DNA of 64,000 bases from Sinorhizobium saheli (GCF_001651875.1 NZ_LNQB01000059.1:1-64000); one strand, 5' to 3'; positions 7,535 through 16,550 are shown, numbered from the stretch's first letter. Translations and numbers: made by a program. Notes: generated by a model not told the origin, from the letters alone.

Positions 7535-8601
7535 GCCGCCTGCCTGATCCGGCTTTCTGGTCGGGAAAGCGCGTCCTCCTGACCGGCCATACCGGCTTCA
7601 AGGGAAGCTGGGCCGGCCTGTGGCTGAAGCAACTGGGCGCCCACGTCACCGGCTACGCGCTGCCACCGGTTTCCGAGCCGTCGCTCCATGGCCTGCTCGA
7701 TGGGGACGGGCTGCCGCAGGGCCGCTTCGGCGACATCCGCGACGGCGCGGCGCTCGCTTCGACGATGCGGCAGAGCGAACCGGAGATCATCCTGCACATG
7801 GCGGCGCAGCCCTTGGTGCGCGAGAGCTATGCGACGCCCGCCGAGACTTTCGACGTCAACGTCATGGGGACGATCCGGCTGCTCGAAGTGGCGCGCGCCA
7901 CCCCTTCCGTGAAGGCGATTCTCGTCGTCACCACCGACAAGGTCTATCGCAACGACGAGAGCGGGCGGCATTTCCGCGAGACCGACACGCTCGGCGGACA
8001 TGATCCCTATTCCGGCTCGAAGGCCGCCTGCGAGCTGGCGGTCGCGACCTGGCGCAGAGCCTATTTCAGCGAGCGCGGCATCCGCGTCGCCACCGCCCGC
8101 GGCGGCAATGTGATCGGCGGCGGCGACTTCTCGACCGACCGGCTGGTGCCGGATATCGTCCGCGCCGCCCTTTCCGGCACCAGGCTCAACATCCGCAGCC
8201 CGCTCGCGACGCGGCCGTGGCAGCATGTGCTCGACTGCCTCACCGGCTACTTCCTCTTCGCCGAGGCGCTCCATGGCGGCGCAAGCGGCGTCGACGCACT
8301 GAACTTCGGCCCCTCGCCCGCTGAGCCGCAGATTCCCGTGCGCGACGTGGCAAACGCCATCCAGGCGGTCATGGGACTCGATCCCGAATGGGACGACGTC
8401 TCGTCGCTGGAGCAGCCGCGCGAGATGCAGACGCTGGGCCTCGACCCGGCGCTCGCCGGCGAGAGCCTCGCCTGGCGCGCGCGCCTCACGCAAAGAGAGG
8501 CGATCGAATGGACCGCCCGCTGGTACGACGGCTGGCGCCGCGGCAAGGCCGCGCTTCAGCTCACGCTTGACCAGATCGACGCATTTACGAAAGGCCGTTG
8601 A
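7531..8601 (+). CDS. rfbG: CDP-glucose 4,6-dehydratase
   Basis: An extended short-chain dehydratase of 356 residues, starting with GTG inside the rfbF stop (GTGA overlap). The NAD-binding loop is GHTGFKGSW near residue 20, the catalytic pair is YSGSK, and TTDKVY is the conserved dehydratase strand. It converts CDP-glucose to CDP-4-keto-6-deoxyglucose, the branch point for CDP-linked deoxysugars. Length and motifs are normal. The following methyltransferase gene starts at or just after its stop. Confidence 0.93.
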   Translation: MSRLPDPAFWSGKRVLLTGHTGFKGSWAGLWLKQLGAHVTGYALPPVSEPSLHGLLDGDGLPQGRFGDIRDGAALASTMRQSEPEIILHMAAQPLVRESYATPAETFDVNVMGTIRLLEVARATPSVKAILVVTTDKVYRNDESGRHFRETDTLGGHDPYSGSKAACELAVATWRRAYFSERGIRVATARGGNVIGGGDFSTDRLVPDIVRAALSGTRLNIRSPLATRPWQHVLDCLTGYFLFAEALHGGASGVDALNFGPSPAEPQIPVRDVANAIQAVMGLDPEWDDVSSLEQPREMQTLGLDPALAGESLAWRARLTQREAIEWTARWYDGWRRGKAALQLTLDQIDAFTKGR

Positions 8602-8606
8602 CCACG

Positions 8607-9839
8607 ATGCCCCACTCCTGCCGCTTCTGCTCGACCCCGCTCGAAACCGTCGTTGCGGACCTCGGCGCGACACCCTGGTCCAACTCGTTCCTGGAGCCGA
8701 CCGAGGAAGCGGTCGCGCGCGAAAAGGCCTTTCCGCTGAAGGTGATGGTCTGTTCGGATTGCCTGCTGGTGCAGACCACGGAGACGGTGCCGGCCGACGA
8801 GATCTTCAACGCCGACTATCACTACCTCTCGTCCTTCTCGACGAGCTGGCTCGACCATGCGCGGCGCTATGCCGAGACGATGACCGAGCGCTTCGGCCTC
8901 GGCGCCACGTCGCAGGTCGTGGAGGTCGCCTCGAACGACGGCTACCTGCTGCAGTATTTCGCCGCCAGCGGCGTGCCCGTGCTCGGCGTCGAGCCGGCCG
9001 CAAACGCGGCCAGGATCGCCGAGACCCGCAACGTGCCGACCCACGTCGCCTTCTTCGGCCGCGCTACGGCGAACGAACTCGTTGGCCGCGGCATCCGCGC
9101 CGATCTCACGGCCGCCAACAATGTCCTTGCGCATGTGCCCGATATCGCCGATTTCGTCAGCGGCTTTGCGATCCTCCTCAAGCCGGACGGCATCGCCACC
9201 TTCGAGTTCCCGCACCTCCTGCGGTTGATCGAGGGCATCCAGTTCGACACGATCTATCACGAGCACTATTCCTATCTGTCGCTTCTCGGCGTCGAGCGCA
9301 TCTTCAGCGCATGCGGCCTGAAGGTCTTCGACGTCGAGGAACTGCCGACCCATGGCGGCTCGCTGCGCGTCTTCGCCCAGCCGATGACCGGCACGCGGGC
9401 CGCGACCGAGGGGCTCGCCAGGGTGCGGGCGGAAGAGGCCGCGGCCGGGCTCAAGGAGATGGCGACCTATGTCGCCTTCGGCCAGCGGATCGCCACCGTC
9501 TGCGAGGGTTTTCGCGCCTTCCTGCAGCGCGCGAAGAGCGAGGGCAAGCGGGTCGCCGCCTATGGCGCGGCCGCCAAGGGCAACACCTTCCTCAACGTCT
9601 GCGGCGTCACCGCCGCCGATATCGACTTCATCGTCGACCGCAACGACCTGAAACAGGGCAAGCTCTCACCGGGCAGCCACATCCCTATCTTCGAGCCGGC
9701 CAGGCTCGAGGCGGCGAAACCCGACTATGTCGTCATCCTGCCCTGGAACTTGACCGACGAGATCGTCAAGGCGCACGCGTATATCCGCGCCTGGGACGGC
9801 CGCTTCGTGGTCGCCATCCCGGAAGTCCGGGTGATTTGA
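8607..9839 (+). CDS. SAM-dependent sugar C-methyltransferase
   Basis: About 410 residues. The N-terminus carries a zinc-binding CRFC...CSDC module (Methyltransf_13 type), then a class I SAM fold (VVEVASNDGYLLQYF near residue 100, GVEPAANAA) and a C-terminal Rossmann-like domain (AAYGAAAKGNTFLN). This three-domain layout is that of TylC3-like enzymes, which methylate a carbon of NDP-4-keto-6-deoxy sugars. With rfbF and rfbG directly upstream, the product is probably a C-3-branched CDP-deoxysugar. ATG 8607 is taken as start. A TTG at 8598 would overlap the rfbG stop. Last gene of the plus-strand operon. Confidence 0.85.
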   Translation: MPHSCRFCSTPLETVVADLGATPWSNSFLEPTEEAVAREKAFPLKVMVCSDCLLVQTTETVPADEIFNADYHYLSSFSTSWLDHARRYAETMTERFGLGATSQVVEVASNDGYLLQYFAASGVPVLGVEPAANAARIAETRNVPTHVAFFGRATANELVGRGIRADLTAANNVLAHVPDIADFVSGFAILLKPDGIATFEFPHLLRLIEGIQFDTIYHEHYSYLSLLGVERIFSACGLKVFDVEELPTHGGSLRVFAQPMTGTRAATEGLARVRAEEAAAGLKEMATYVAFGQRIATVCEGFRAFLQRAKSEGKRVAAYGAAAKGNTFLNVCGVTAADIDFIVDRNDLKQGKLSPGSHIPIFEPARLEAAKPDYVVILPWNLTDEIVKAHAYIRAWDGRFVVAIPEVRVI

Positions 9840-9883
9840 AGCGGTAATTGGCTGAAACGCCAACGGCGCAGTCGTGAGCGGCC

Positions 9884-10045
9884 CCTCATCCCGCTGCCGC
9901 TTGTCCCTTCTCCCCGCAAGCGGGGAGAAGGGACAAGCGGCGCCCGCTGAGGCCCCCTCTCCCCTCCCCGGAGCGGGAGAAGGATATGCCGCGCCCTCCC
10001 AGTCCCCTCTCCCCGCCTGCGGGGAGAGGGCTAGGGTGAGGGGCA
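9884..10045. repeat. Mosaic of rhizobial palindromic repeats
   Basis: The gap between two convergent genes holds nested palindromes. The largest has perfect 22-base arms at 9896-9917 and 9920-9941 with a two-base centre. A second, built on CCCCTCTCCCCGC, lies at about 10009-10035. The CCCCTCATCC outer ends and CTTCTCCCCGC cores are those of the RIME-like intergenic elements of rhizobia. Related copies occur at 48484-48649. Strong stems here probably also terminate transcription from both sides. Confidence 0.7.
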
Positions 10046-10077
10046 AACCTAGTTCCAAACTTCGCCCGGATCAGCGT

Positions 10078-10854
10078 TCAAAGCCTCTTGAGGAAACCGT
10101 CCGGCGCGACGGTGACCATGAGCTTGTTGTCGACCGACCGGTCGATCTCGAATTCCGGGTGGGATTTCAGGTATTCGTGCACAGCCGTCTTCGGATTGTC
10201 GCCGACGTCCCAGGGGCGGTCGCTGAAGAAGCCGGCTGGCAGGTCTTCCACCAGCGTGTCGAAGACGACGCAATAGCAGCCGGGCGTCACCAGCGGCGCA
10301 TAGGCCTCGAGCTCGGCGAGAACATGCGCGTGGGTGTGCATGGAATCGAGCGCGACCATGACGCGCTTGTAGCCTGCCGAGGCCTCCCGCACCTGCTTCA
10401 CGATTTCGGGGTCGATGGACGAGCCCTGGAACATCTGGATGCGGCTTGCCATCGGGTGGCTCTCGATCGCCGCGCGGTTATGCGCGCGAATGTCGATATC
10501 GACGCCGATGACCTTGCGCTTCGACTGGCGCGGGTCGAAAGCGGTACCCGCTTCGATCGCGTCGCACATGTCGAGCATAGCGAGCAGCGAGGCGCTGAGG
10601 ATCAGCGAGCCGCCATGGGCAATCCCGGTCTCGATCACCAGATCGGGGCGCGTCGCCCAGATCAGTTCCTGCATCGCCACGATATCCTGCGGATACTGGA
10701 TGATCGGACGGCCGAGCCAGTCAAAATTATAGACGTAGCGCTTCGCCATCGAGGCTTCGCGCCATTGATGGGAAAGCGCCTGGAAATCGCCGTCGCGGCT
10801 GTAACCGTCGATCGCGGCCGCCCGCTCGGCGCGGAATTGTTCGATAGGGTCCAT
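10078..10854 (-). CDS. Cephalosporin hydroxylase family protein (CmcI-like)
   Basis: A protein of 258 residues with the CmcI-type Rossmann fold: VIETGIAHGGSLILSASLL is the SAM-loop equivalent, GVDIDIRAHNR follows, then DSMHTHAHVLAEL. The family is named after cephalosporin hydroxylase, but its members in LPS and rhamnan loci act as SAM-dependent methyltransferases or as enzymes of unknown reaction on sugars. Location in a surface-sugar cluster suggests sugar O-methylation. Two bases separate it from the upstream epimerase gene, so it is the last gene of a three-gene minus-strand operon. Confidence 0.8.
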   Translation of the reverse strand: MDPIEQFRAERAAAIDGYSRDGDFQALSHQWREASMAKRYVYNFDWLGRPIIQYPQDIVAMQELIWATRPDLVIETGIAHGGSLILSASLLAMLDMCDAIEAGTAFDPRQSKRKVIGVDIDIRAHNRAAIESHPMASRIQMFQGSSIDPEIVKQVREASAGYKRVMVALDSMHTHAHVLAELEAYAPLVTPGCYCVVFDTLVEDLPAGFFSDRPWDVGDNPKTAVHEYLKSHPEFEIDRSVDNKLMVTVAPDGFLKRL

Positions 10855-10855
10855 G

Positions 10856-11698
10856 TCAGATCCTGCTGCTTGTGGGGCCCCGCAGATCGGAATCGGGTTC
10901 CGACTCGTGAGTGCCCAGGATTTCAGGGATGCGCTCTAGCACAGGTGTTGCGGCAAAAGCGAATTCGTCCTTCACCCGATCGATCGCGATCGGCGGAAAC
11001 GAGAGGGTCGGCGCGCCTTCATTGACCGCGACGGAGCATTTCGTCCGGCTTTGAATCGCCGTGCACCATTCGGCATGACTGGTCTGCCTTCCGTTCGCGA
11101 CGTTGTAGACGGAATGGCGCCCTTCGACGGCGATCCGCAGCAGCAGTTCCGCCGCATCGTCGATCCAGATGTAGTCCTTGCAGGAATCGAGCGCTGTTTG
11201 AAGCTGGATGTGGCCGCGCCCTGCCTCGCGGCAGAGCGCGCCGAGGAACGTGTCCGATTTCGCCTCGTTCGGCCCGACGACGTTCGACAGCCGGGCGATC
11301 CGCACCTTGTCGCGGCCGGAGCCAAGACAGATCGCCTCGCCGGTAAGCTTCGAGAGATTGTAGAGGTCCGACGGGTCGAGCGGCGACGCCGACAGCCGCG
11401 CGCCCTCGCGCGTGTCCTCGCCATGGGCATAAACCCTGGTCGAGGAAAGATAGAGGAACGAGGCAAACGCATTCTCGCGCAGGATGTTTGCGGCGAGCGA
11501 CACATGCGCCTCGATGGTGTCGAAGGGTCGCGAGCGAAAATCGGCGGTCAGGCCGATGGCGTAGATGACATGGCCGAGGTCCTCGCCGGCGCGCGGCATG
11601 TCGGCGCGAGATGGAACGTTGACGACATGACCGCGCTCGCGCAGCCGGCGCACCAGGTTGCGCCCGATGAAGCCGGAGGCGCCGAGAACCGTGAACAT
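10856..11698 (-). CDS. NAD-dependent epimerase/dehydratase
   Basis: An extended SDR protein of about 280 residues. The nucleotide loop GASGFIGRNLVRRL lies at the N-terminus, and the catalytic motif DLYNLSKL supplies Tyr and Lys. LSSTRVYAHGED matches the SDR Ser region. ATG 11698 overlaps the upstream acyltransferase stop (TGATG); GTG 11701 is the alternative. It probably reduces or epimerises an NDP-sugar made by the neighbouring rfbFG genes. The exact reaction (4-reductase or epimerase) cannot be told from sequence alone. Confidence 0.85.
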   Translation of the reverse strand: MFTVLGASGFIGRNLVRRLRERGHVVNVPSRADMPRAGEDLGHVIYAIGLTADFRSRPFDTIEAHVSLAANILRENAFASFLYLSSTRVYAHGEDTREGARLSASPLDPSDLYNLSKLTGEAICLGSGRDKVRIARLSNVVGPNEAKSDTFLGALCREAGRGHIQLQTALDSCKDYIWIDDAAELLLRIAVEGRHSVYNVANGRQTSHAEWCTAIQSRTKCSVAVNEGAPTLSFPPIAIDRVKDEFAFAATPVLERIPEILGTHESEPDSDLRGPTSSRI

Positions 11699-12186
11699 CA
11701 CGACCGCTCCCCGAGCCGCCTGAGCGGATTGCCGCCGCAGATGGTATAGGCCTCGACTTCGCCGCGCACGATCGAGCCTGCGGCAATGACGCAGCCTTTC
11801 CTGAGGACGGCGCCGTCGAGGATGACCGAATTCGCCCCGATCCAGACATCCTCCTCGACGACGATGCCGCCCCGGCTCGGCTGGAAGCCCTGCTCGCGGA
11901 TGAGGCGGCCCTTGTCCATGAAGGCGTGGTTGACGGGTGCAAAGGTGCAGTTGGCGGCGATCAGGACATTGTCGGCGATGCGGATGCCGTTGCCGGTGTA
12001 GAAGACGCAGCCGCTGTTGACGTAGCAGAACCGCCCGATCACGAGATCACCAGCGCCGCCGGCCGGCTTGATCTTGACGAAACTGTCGATGACCGACGCC
12101 TCTCCGACGACGATGCGCGTGCCGCGGACGGACTCCTCGATATCGCAGAGCGCGCTGATTTTCGCCGTGGGGTGCACTTCGATCAT
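11698..12186 (-). CDS. Hexapeptide-repeat acyltransferase
   Basis: The product has 162 residues consisting largely of left-handed beta-helix hexapeptide repeats (IRIADNVLIAANC, IVVEEDVWIGANSVILDGAVL, KGCVIAAGSIV). It ends in GGNPLRRLGE, the tail typical of WbbJ/maltose acetyltransferase-like enzymes. The catalytic His is likely in APVNHAF. It probably transfers an acetyl or similar group to a sugar of the surface polysaccharide. First gene of the minus-strand operon with the epimerase and the CmcI-like gene, and divergent from the 3,5-epimerase gene. Confidence 0.88.
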   Translation of the reverse strand: MIEVHPTAKISALCDIEESVRGTRIVVGEASVIDSFVKIKPAGGAGDLVIGRFCYVNSGCVFYTGNGIRIADNVLIAANCTFAPVNHAFMDKGRLIREQGFQPSRGGIVVEEDVWIGANSVILDGAVLRKGCVIAAGSIVRGEVEAYTICGGNPLRRLGERS

Positions 12187-12371
12187 AATCGTTCCAAGCT
12201 CGTCCGCCGCCCAGTTCGTTCTCGCACTCTTTTCCAGTTAGCGCTTGCCGCGTCAACGCCTGATCGTGCAAGAAGCCTACGGCGCCCGCGCGTCTTATCG
12301 GGCGCGCAAAGCTGCAGCAGTTCGGATTGCTGCATGGATTTGTCCTTGAAATGCCATCGATCGAGGAATGC

Positions 12372-12905
12372 ATGTCGCGGTTCAATCGTCTCCCCACTCC
12401 CCTTTCCGGCCTGACGGTCGTCGAGCGCAAGCAGGCGGGCGACGAGCGCGGCTTCTTCTCGCGCTTCTTCTGCCGCGACGAGCTCAGCGATTTCGGCGGC
12501 GACGGCGCGATCGCGCAGATCAATCACACATTGACGCGCAACAAGGGCACGATCCGCGGCATGCACTTCCAGCGGCCGCCGCACGACGAGACGAAATTCG
12601 TCTCCTGCCTTTCGGGGGCGGTCTTCGACGTCGCCGTCGACATACGGCCGGATTCGCCGACCTACCTGCAATGGTACGGCGAAGTCCTGAGCGCCGAGAA
12701 CGCCCGCTCGATGATGATCCCGGGCGGCTTCGCGCACGGCTTCCAGACGCTGACGGAGAATTGCGAACTCATCTACCTGCACGACAAACCCTATGCCCCC
12801 GGCGCCGAGGGCGGGCTGAACCCGCTCGACCCGCGCCTCGCCATCGCCTGGCCGCTGGAGGTGACGCAGATGTCGGAGCGGGACCGGGGTTTTAGTCTTC
12901 TCTGA
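12372..12905 (+). CDS. dTDP-4-dehydrorhamnose 3,5-epimerase family protein
   Basis: A cupin-fold protein of 177 residues. The RmlC blocks are present: KQAGDERGFFSRFF, the catalytic-His segment GTIRGMHFQ, FDVAVDIRPDSPTY, and IPGGFAHGFQTL. ATG 12372 is chosen because GAGGAATGC stands just before it; ATG 12351 also lies in frame. No rmlA, B or D genes are in the window, so it probably epimerises the CDP-4-keto-6-deoxy sugar made by rfbFG rather than dTDP-rhamnose precursors. This is inference from context. Confidence 0.85.
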   Translation: MSRFNRLPTPLSGLTVVERKQAGDERGFFSRFFCRDELSDFGGDGAIAQINHTLTRNKGTIRGMHFQRPPHDETKFVSCLSGAVFDVAVDIRPDSPTYLQWYGEVLSAENARSMMIPGGFAHGFQTLTENCELIYLHDKPYAPGAEGGLNPLDPRLAIAWPLEVTQMSERDRGFSLL

Positions 12906-12954
12906 CAAGCGGACGGCAATACCCCCTCTGCCCTGGCGATACCCCGATCAGTGG

Positions 12955-13710
12955 CTATGCCGTCTCCCGCCGAAAGCCTTTGCTCGCCACCATCAGGTTG
13001 CGCGTATAATCCTCGCCGATCCGGCCCGCGACAAGATCCGCTGAGGTCAGTCGCTCCACGACCCTTCCGCCCTGCATCACTGCCAGCCGGTCGCACATAT
13101 GCGTGACGACGCCGAGATCGTGGCTGACCATGATGAAGGTGAGCTCATGGGCGCGGCGCACTTCTTCCAGGAGGTTCAGCACCTCCGCCTGCACCGAGGC
13201 GTCGAGCGCCGAGGTCGGCTCGTCGAGGAGCAGGATCGACGGTTCGAGGATGAGGGCGCGCGCGATCGCGATGCGCTGGCGCTGGCCGCCGGAAAGCTGG
13301 TGCGGGTAGCGGAAGCGGAAACCGGAGCTTAGGCCCACCTCGTCCAGCGCCTTCAGGATGCGGCGCTCGCCGTCATCGATGCCGTGGATTGCCAGCGGTT
13401 CCATCAGTTGCCGGTCGACGGTCTGGCGCGGGTGGAGCGAGCCGTAGGGGTCCTGGAACACCATCTGCACCGAGCGATAGAAGGCCTTGTCGCGCCGCGT
13501 CCCTTGCAACTTTCGCCCCTCGACGCGGATCGAGCCTTCGCTGGCGGGCGCAAGACCGGCGATCGCGCGCAGCAGGGTCGATTTGCCCGAACCGGACTCG
13601 CCGACGAGACCGAAGGATTCCCCCTTGGCGATCTCGACGCTCACCCGATCGAGCGCCCGGAAGTCGTCGAAGACGACGCTGAGATTGTCGACGGAAACGG
13701 CCTCGGTCAC
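12955..13710 (-). CDS. Peptide ABC transporter ATP-binding protein (DppF-like)
   Basis: About 251 residues. Walker A GESGSGKST, Q-loop FQDPYGSLHPRQT, signature LSGGQRQR, Walker B ILLLDEPTSALD and switch VSHDLG are all present. GTG 13710 is chosen since it overlaps the dppD-like stop (GTGA) and has GGAG eight bases upstream; GTG 13719 is less likely. The SLHPR motif after the Q-loop is typical of DppF/OppF. It powers import with the other subunits of this operon and is the last gene. Confidence 0.9.
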   Translation of the reverse strand: MTEAVSVDNLSVVFDDFRALDRVSVEIAKGESFGLVGESGSGKSTLLRAIAGLAPASEGSIRVEGRKLQGTRRDKAFYRSVQMVFQDPYGSLHPRQTVDRQLMEPLAIHGIDDGERRILKALDEVGLSSGFRFRYPHQLSGGQRQRIAIARALILEPSILLLDEPTSALDASVQAEVLNLLEEVRRAHELTFIMVSHDLGVVTHMCDRLAVMQGGRVVERLTSADLVAGRIGEDYTRNLMVASKGFRRETA

Positions 13711-14540
13711 AGCGCCCACTCCGGTTTGCGGTCGAGCACCGGCAAGGGATGGCGATCGGCGCCGATCACCGGCATGCAGTTCATGAGGCCGCGCGTATAG
13801 GGATGCTTCGCATTCATGAGGTCCGAGGCGGCGATCTCCTCGACGATCTTGCCCGCATACATGACGAGCACCCGGTCGCAGAAGGACGAGACGAGCCTCA
13901 GATCGTGCGAGATGAAGATCAGCCCCATGCCACGTTCGGCGACCAGCTTGTCGAGGATCGACAGCACTTCGAGTTGCACCGTCACGTCGAGCGCCGAGGT
14001 CGGCTCGTCGGCGATCAGCAGTTCCGGCCCGGCAATGAGCATCATGGCGATCATCGCCCGCTGCCCCATGCCGCCCGAAACCTCGTGCGGATAGAGGTCG
14101 AAGACGCGGGCCGGGTCACGGATCTGCACCGCCGCCAGCATGTCGAGCGCCCGCTCGCGCGCCTCCGCCCGGCCGACCTTCTCATGCTGCTTCAGCGTCT
14201 CGACGATCTGCCGGCCGATGCTCATCACCGGGTTCAGCGAATATTTCGGGTCCTGCAGGATCATGGCGATGCGCTTGCCGCGGAGATCCCGCCGCACTTT
14301 CGGCGAGGCCGAGAGAAGGTCGATGCCGCCGAAGGCGAGCGTCCGCGCGCTCACCTCGGCATGCGGGGGCGTCAGCCCCATGATCGCCCTGCCCGTCTGC
14401 GACTTGCCGGAGCCGCTTTCGCCGACGATGCCGAGGCGCTCGCGCCCGAGCGTGAAGGAAACGCCGCGCACCGCCTCGATGACGCCGGTGCGCGTCGGGA
14501 ACCGGACGCGCAGGTCTTCGACGGTCAGGAGCGCGCTCAT
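13707..14540 (-). CDS. Peptide ABC transporter ATP-binding protein (DppD-like)
   Basis: The product has 277 residues from ATG 14540, which overlaps the upstream permease stop by four bases. Walker A is GESGSGKSQ and Walker B is LLIADEPTSALD. The signature reads VSGGMGQR, with a leading Val where most have Leu, as in many DppD/OppD proteins. The C-terminus has the KHPYTRGLMNCMP segment characteristic of the oligopeptide/dipeptide family. Cytosolic ATPase subunit paired with the DppF-like protein. Confidence 0.9.
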   Translation of the reverse strand: MSALLTVEDLRVRFPTRTGVIEAVRGVSFTLGRERLGIVGESGSGKSQTGRAIMGLTPPHAEVSARTLAFGGIDLLSASPKVRRDLRGKRIAMILQDPKYSLNPVMSIGRQIVETLKQHEKVGRAEARERALDMLAAVQIRDPARVFDLYPHEVSGGMGQRAMIAMMLIAGPELLIADEPTSALDVTVQLEVLSILDKLVAERGMGLIFISHDLRLVSSFCDRVLVMYAGKIVEEIAASDLMNAKHPYTRGLMNCMPVIGADRHPLPVLDRKPEWAL

Positions 14541-15469
14541 TGACCGCTCTCCCGCGGGTCGAGCGCATCGCGCAGGCCGTCGCCGAGCAGGTTGAAGCCG
14601 AGGCTGACGATGAGGATCGCGATGCCGGGCATCGTCGCGACCCACCATTGGTCGAGGATGAACCGGCGGCCGGAGGCGATCATCGCGCCCCATTCGGGAA
14701 GCGGCGGCTGCGCGCCGAGCCCGAGGAAGCCAAGACCCGCCGCCGTCAGGATGATGCCGGCCATGTCGAGGGTGACGCGCACGATCAGCGACGACAGGCA
14801 CATCGGCATGACGTGACGAAAGACGATGCGCAACGGCGAGGCGCCCATCAGCCGCACGGCGGCGATGTAGTCGGAATTGCGCACCGTCAGCGTTTCGGCG
14901 CGGGCGATGCGCGCATAGGGCGGCCAGGAGGTGATGGCGATGGCGATGACGGCGTTTTCGATGCCGGGCCCGAGCGCCGCCACGAAGGCGAGCGCCAGGA
15001 CGAGCTTCGGAAAGGCGAGGAAGATGTCGGTGATGCGCATCAGCACCGCGTCGACCCAGCCGCCGGCATAGCCGGCGACGGCGCCGACGATCAGCCCCAC
15101 CGGCGCGGCGATGACCGCGACGAGAACGACGATGACGAGCGTCAGCCGCGAGCCGTGGATGAGCCGCGACAGGATATCCCGCCCCTGGTCGTCGGTGCCG
15201 AGCAGATAGCCGCCGCTACCCGGGGGCAGAAGCCGTGCGCCGGCGAGATCGCCGGCGAAGGGCGAGTGCGGCGCAAGCACATCGGCGAAAATGGCGACGA
15301 GAACGAGCGCCAGCAGGATGGCGAGGCCGAAAACGGCGAGGCGGTTCGCCGAGAACCGCCGCCAGGTCATGTAGGCTCGGCCGAGGCGGGCCTGGAGCCG
15401 CGACTGCGGGCGGTCGGAAAGCAGCCACTCGCGGCGCGTCATCGGGCGTGTTTCGCTGGCGAGGCTCAT
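14537..15469 (-). CDS. Peptide ABC transporter permease (DppC-like)
   Basis: The product has 310 residues from ATG 15469, overlapping the DppB-like stop (ATGA). It has an N-terminal cytoplasmic tail, then about six hydrophobic segments. The family marker LLGTDDQGRDILSRLIHGSR follows the first periplasmic loop, and the EAA-like cytoplasmic loop is YIAAVRLMGASPLRIVFRHVMP. These are the hallmarks of DppC/OppC inner-membrane subunits. It forms the pore with the DppB-like subunit. Confidence 0.9.
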   Translation of the reverse strand: MSLASETRPMTRREWLLSDRPQSRLQARLGRAYMTWRRFSANRLAVFGLAILLALVLVAIFADVLAPHSPFAGDLAGARLLPPGSGGYLLGTDDQGRDILSRLIHGSRLTLVIVVLVAVIAAPVGLIVGAVAGYAGGWVDAVLMRITDIFLAFPKLVLALAFVAALGPGIENAVIAIAITSWPPYARIARAETLTVRNSDYIAAVRLMGASPLRIVFRHVMPMCLSSLIVRVTLDMAGIILTAAGLGFLGLGAQPPLPEWGAMIASGRRFILDQWWVATMPGIAILIVSLGFNLLGDGLRDALDPRESGQ

Positions 15470-16527
15470 CGGGCGCGCGTCCTCGGGTCGAGCGTCCGGT
15501 AGAGAAGGTCGGACAGGAGATTGATGCCGATGAACACCGATCCGATGACGATCGTGCCGCCGAGAACGGCGTTCATGTCGGCGTTCTGCAGCGAATTGGT
15601 GATGTAGAGGCCGAGGCCCGGCCAGGCGAAGACCGTCTCGGTCAAGACCGAGCCTTCGAGCAGCCCGGCATAGGAAAGCGCGATCACCGTGACGAGCGGC
15701 ACCGCGGCGTTGCGCAGCGCATGTCCCCAGACGATCCGCGCCTCGGAAAGCCCCTTGGCGCGTGCGGCGACGATATATTCCTGCTGCAGCTCGTTCAGCA
15801 TGAAGCTGCGGGTCATGCGGCTGATATAGGCGAGCGAGAAATAGCCGAGCAGCGAGGCCGGCAGGATGATGTGCCGGAAGACATCGCGGAAGGCGTCCCA
15901 CTGCCCCTGCCACAGCGCATCGACAAGGTAGAAGCCCGTGATCGGCGTGAACGTGTATTCGTAGACGATGTCGATGCGGCCGGGATAGGCGACCCATCGC
16001 AGCCGCGCATAGAAGACGAGGAGTGCGAGCAGCGCCAGCCAGAAGATCGGCACGGAATAGCCGACGAGGCCGATGACCCGGACGACCTGGTCGGCGATGC
16101 TGCCGCGCTTGACGGCGGCAAGCACCCCGAGCGGCACGCCGATGAAGGCACCGATCAGCGTGCCGACCGTCGCGAGCTCGATGGTCGCGGGGAAGACGCG
16201 GCGGATGTCCGTCATCACCGGGTTCGTCGTCAGCACGGACGTGCCGAAATCGCCGGAGATCGCCTGCCGGCAATAGATGAGGAACTGCTGGTAAAGGGGC
16301 AGGTTGAGCCCCATCGCCTCGCGCGTCCGCTCGACGACATGCTGCGGCGCCCGGTCGCCGAGAACGGCGAGCACCGGATCGATCGGGATCACCCGGCCGA
16401 TGAAGAAGGTGACGGCGAGAAGCCCGAGATAGGTGGTCGCCACGACGATGATGAACTGCAGCGCCGCGGCAACTGCCTTGCGGGAACGGGCGCGCCGGCG
16501 CCCGCTCGTTCGCACTGTTTCGATCAT
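15466..16527 (-). CDS. Peptide ABC transporter permease (DppB-like)
   Basis: About 353 residues from ATG 16527; a TTG at 16533 is possible and better spaced from GAAAGGG. The first membrane segment is followed by the periplasmic loop with LPLYQQFLIYCRQAISGDFGTS, the usual DppB pattern. The EAA-like loop EYIVAARAKGLSEARIVWGHALRNA and further membrane helices follow. It has a rather long periplasmic insertion (RLRWVAYPGRIDIVYEYTF). Second gene after the binding protein in the dipeptide operon. Confidence 0.9.
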   Translation of the reverse strand: MIETVRTSGRRRARSRKAVAAALQFIIVVATTYLGLLAVTFFIGRVIPIDPVLAVLGDRAPQHVVERTREAMGLNLPLYQQFLIYCRQAISGDFGTSVLTTNPVMTDIRRVFPATIELATVGTLIGAFIGVPLGVLAAVKRGSIADQVVRVIGLVGYSVPIFWLALLALLVFYARLRWVAYPGRIDIVYEYTFTPITGFYLVDALWQGQWDAFRDVFRHIILPASLLGYFSLAYISRMTRSFMLNELQQEYIVAARAKGLSEARIVWGHALRNAAVPLVTVIALSYAGLLEGSVLTETVFAWPGLGLYITNSLQNADMNAVLGGTIVIGSVFIGINLLSDLLYRTLDPRTRAR

Positions 16528-16550
16528 GCTCAAGGAAGAGGCCCTTTCGA

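Noticed and set aside
10078-10854. Beta-lactam biosynthesis suggested by the cephalosporin hydroxylase homologue
   Set aside because: No other antibiotic genes are present; all neighbours are sugar-nucleotide enzymes, and family members in such loci act on polysaccharide sugars.
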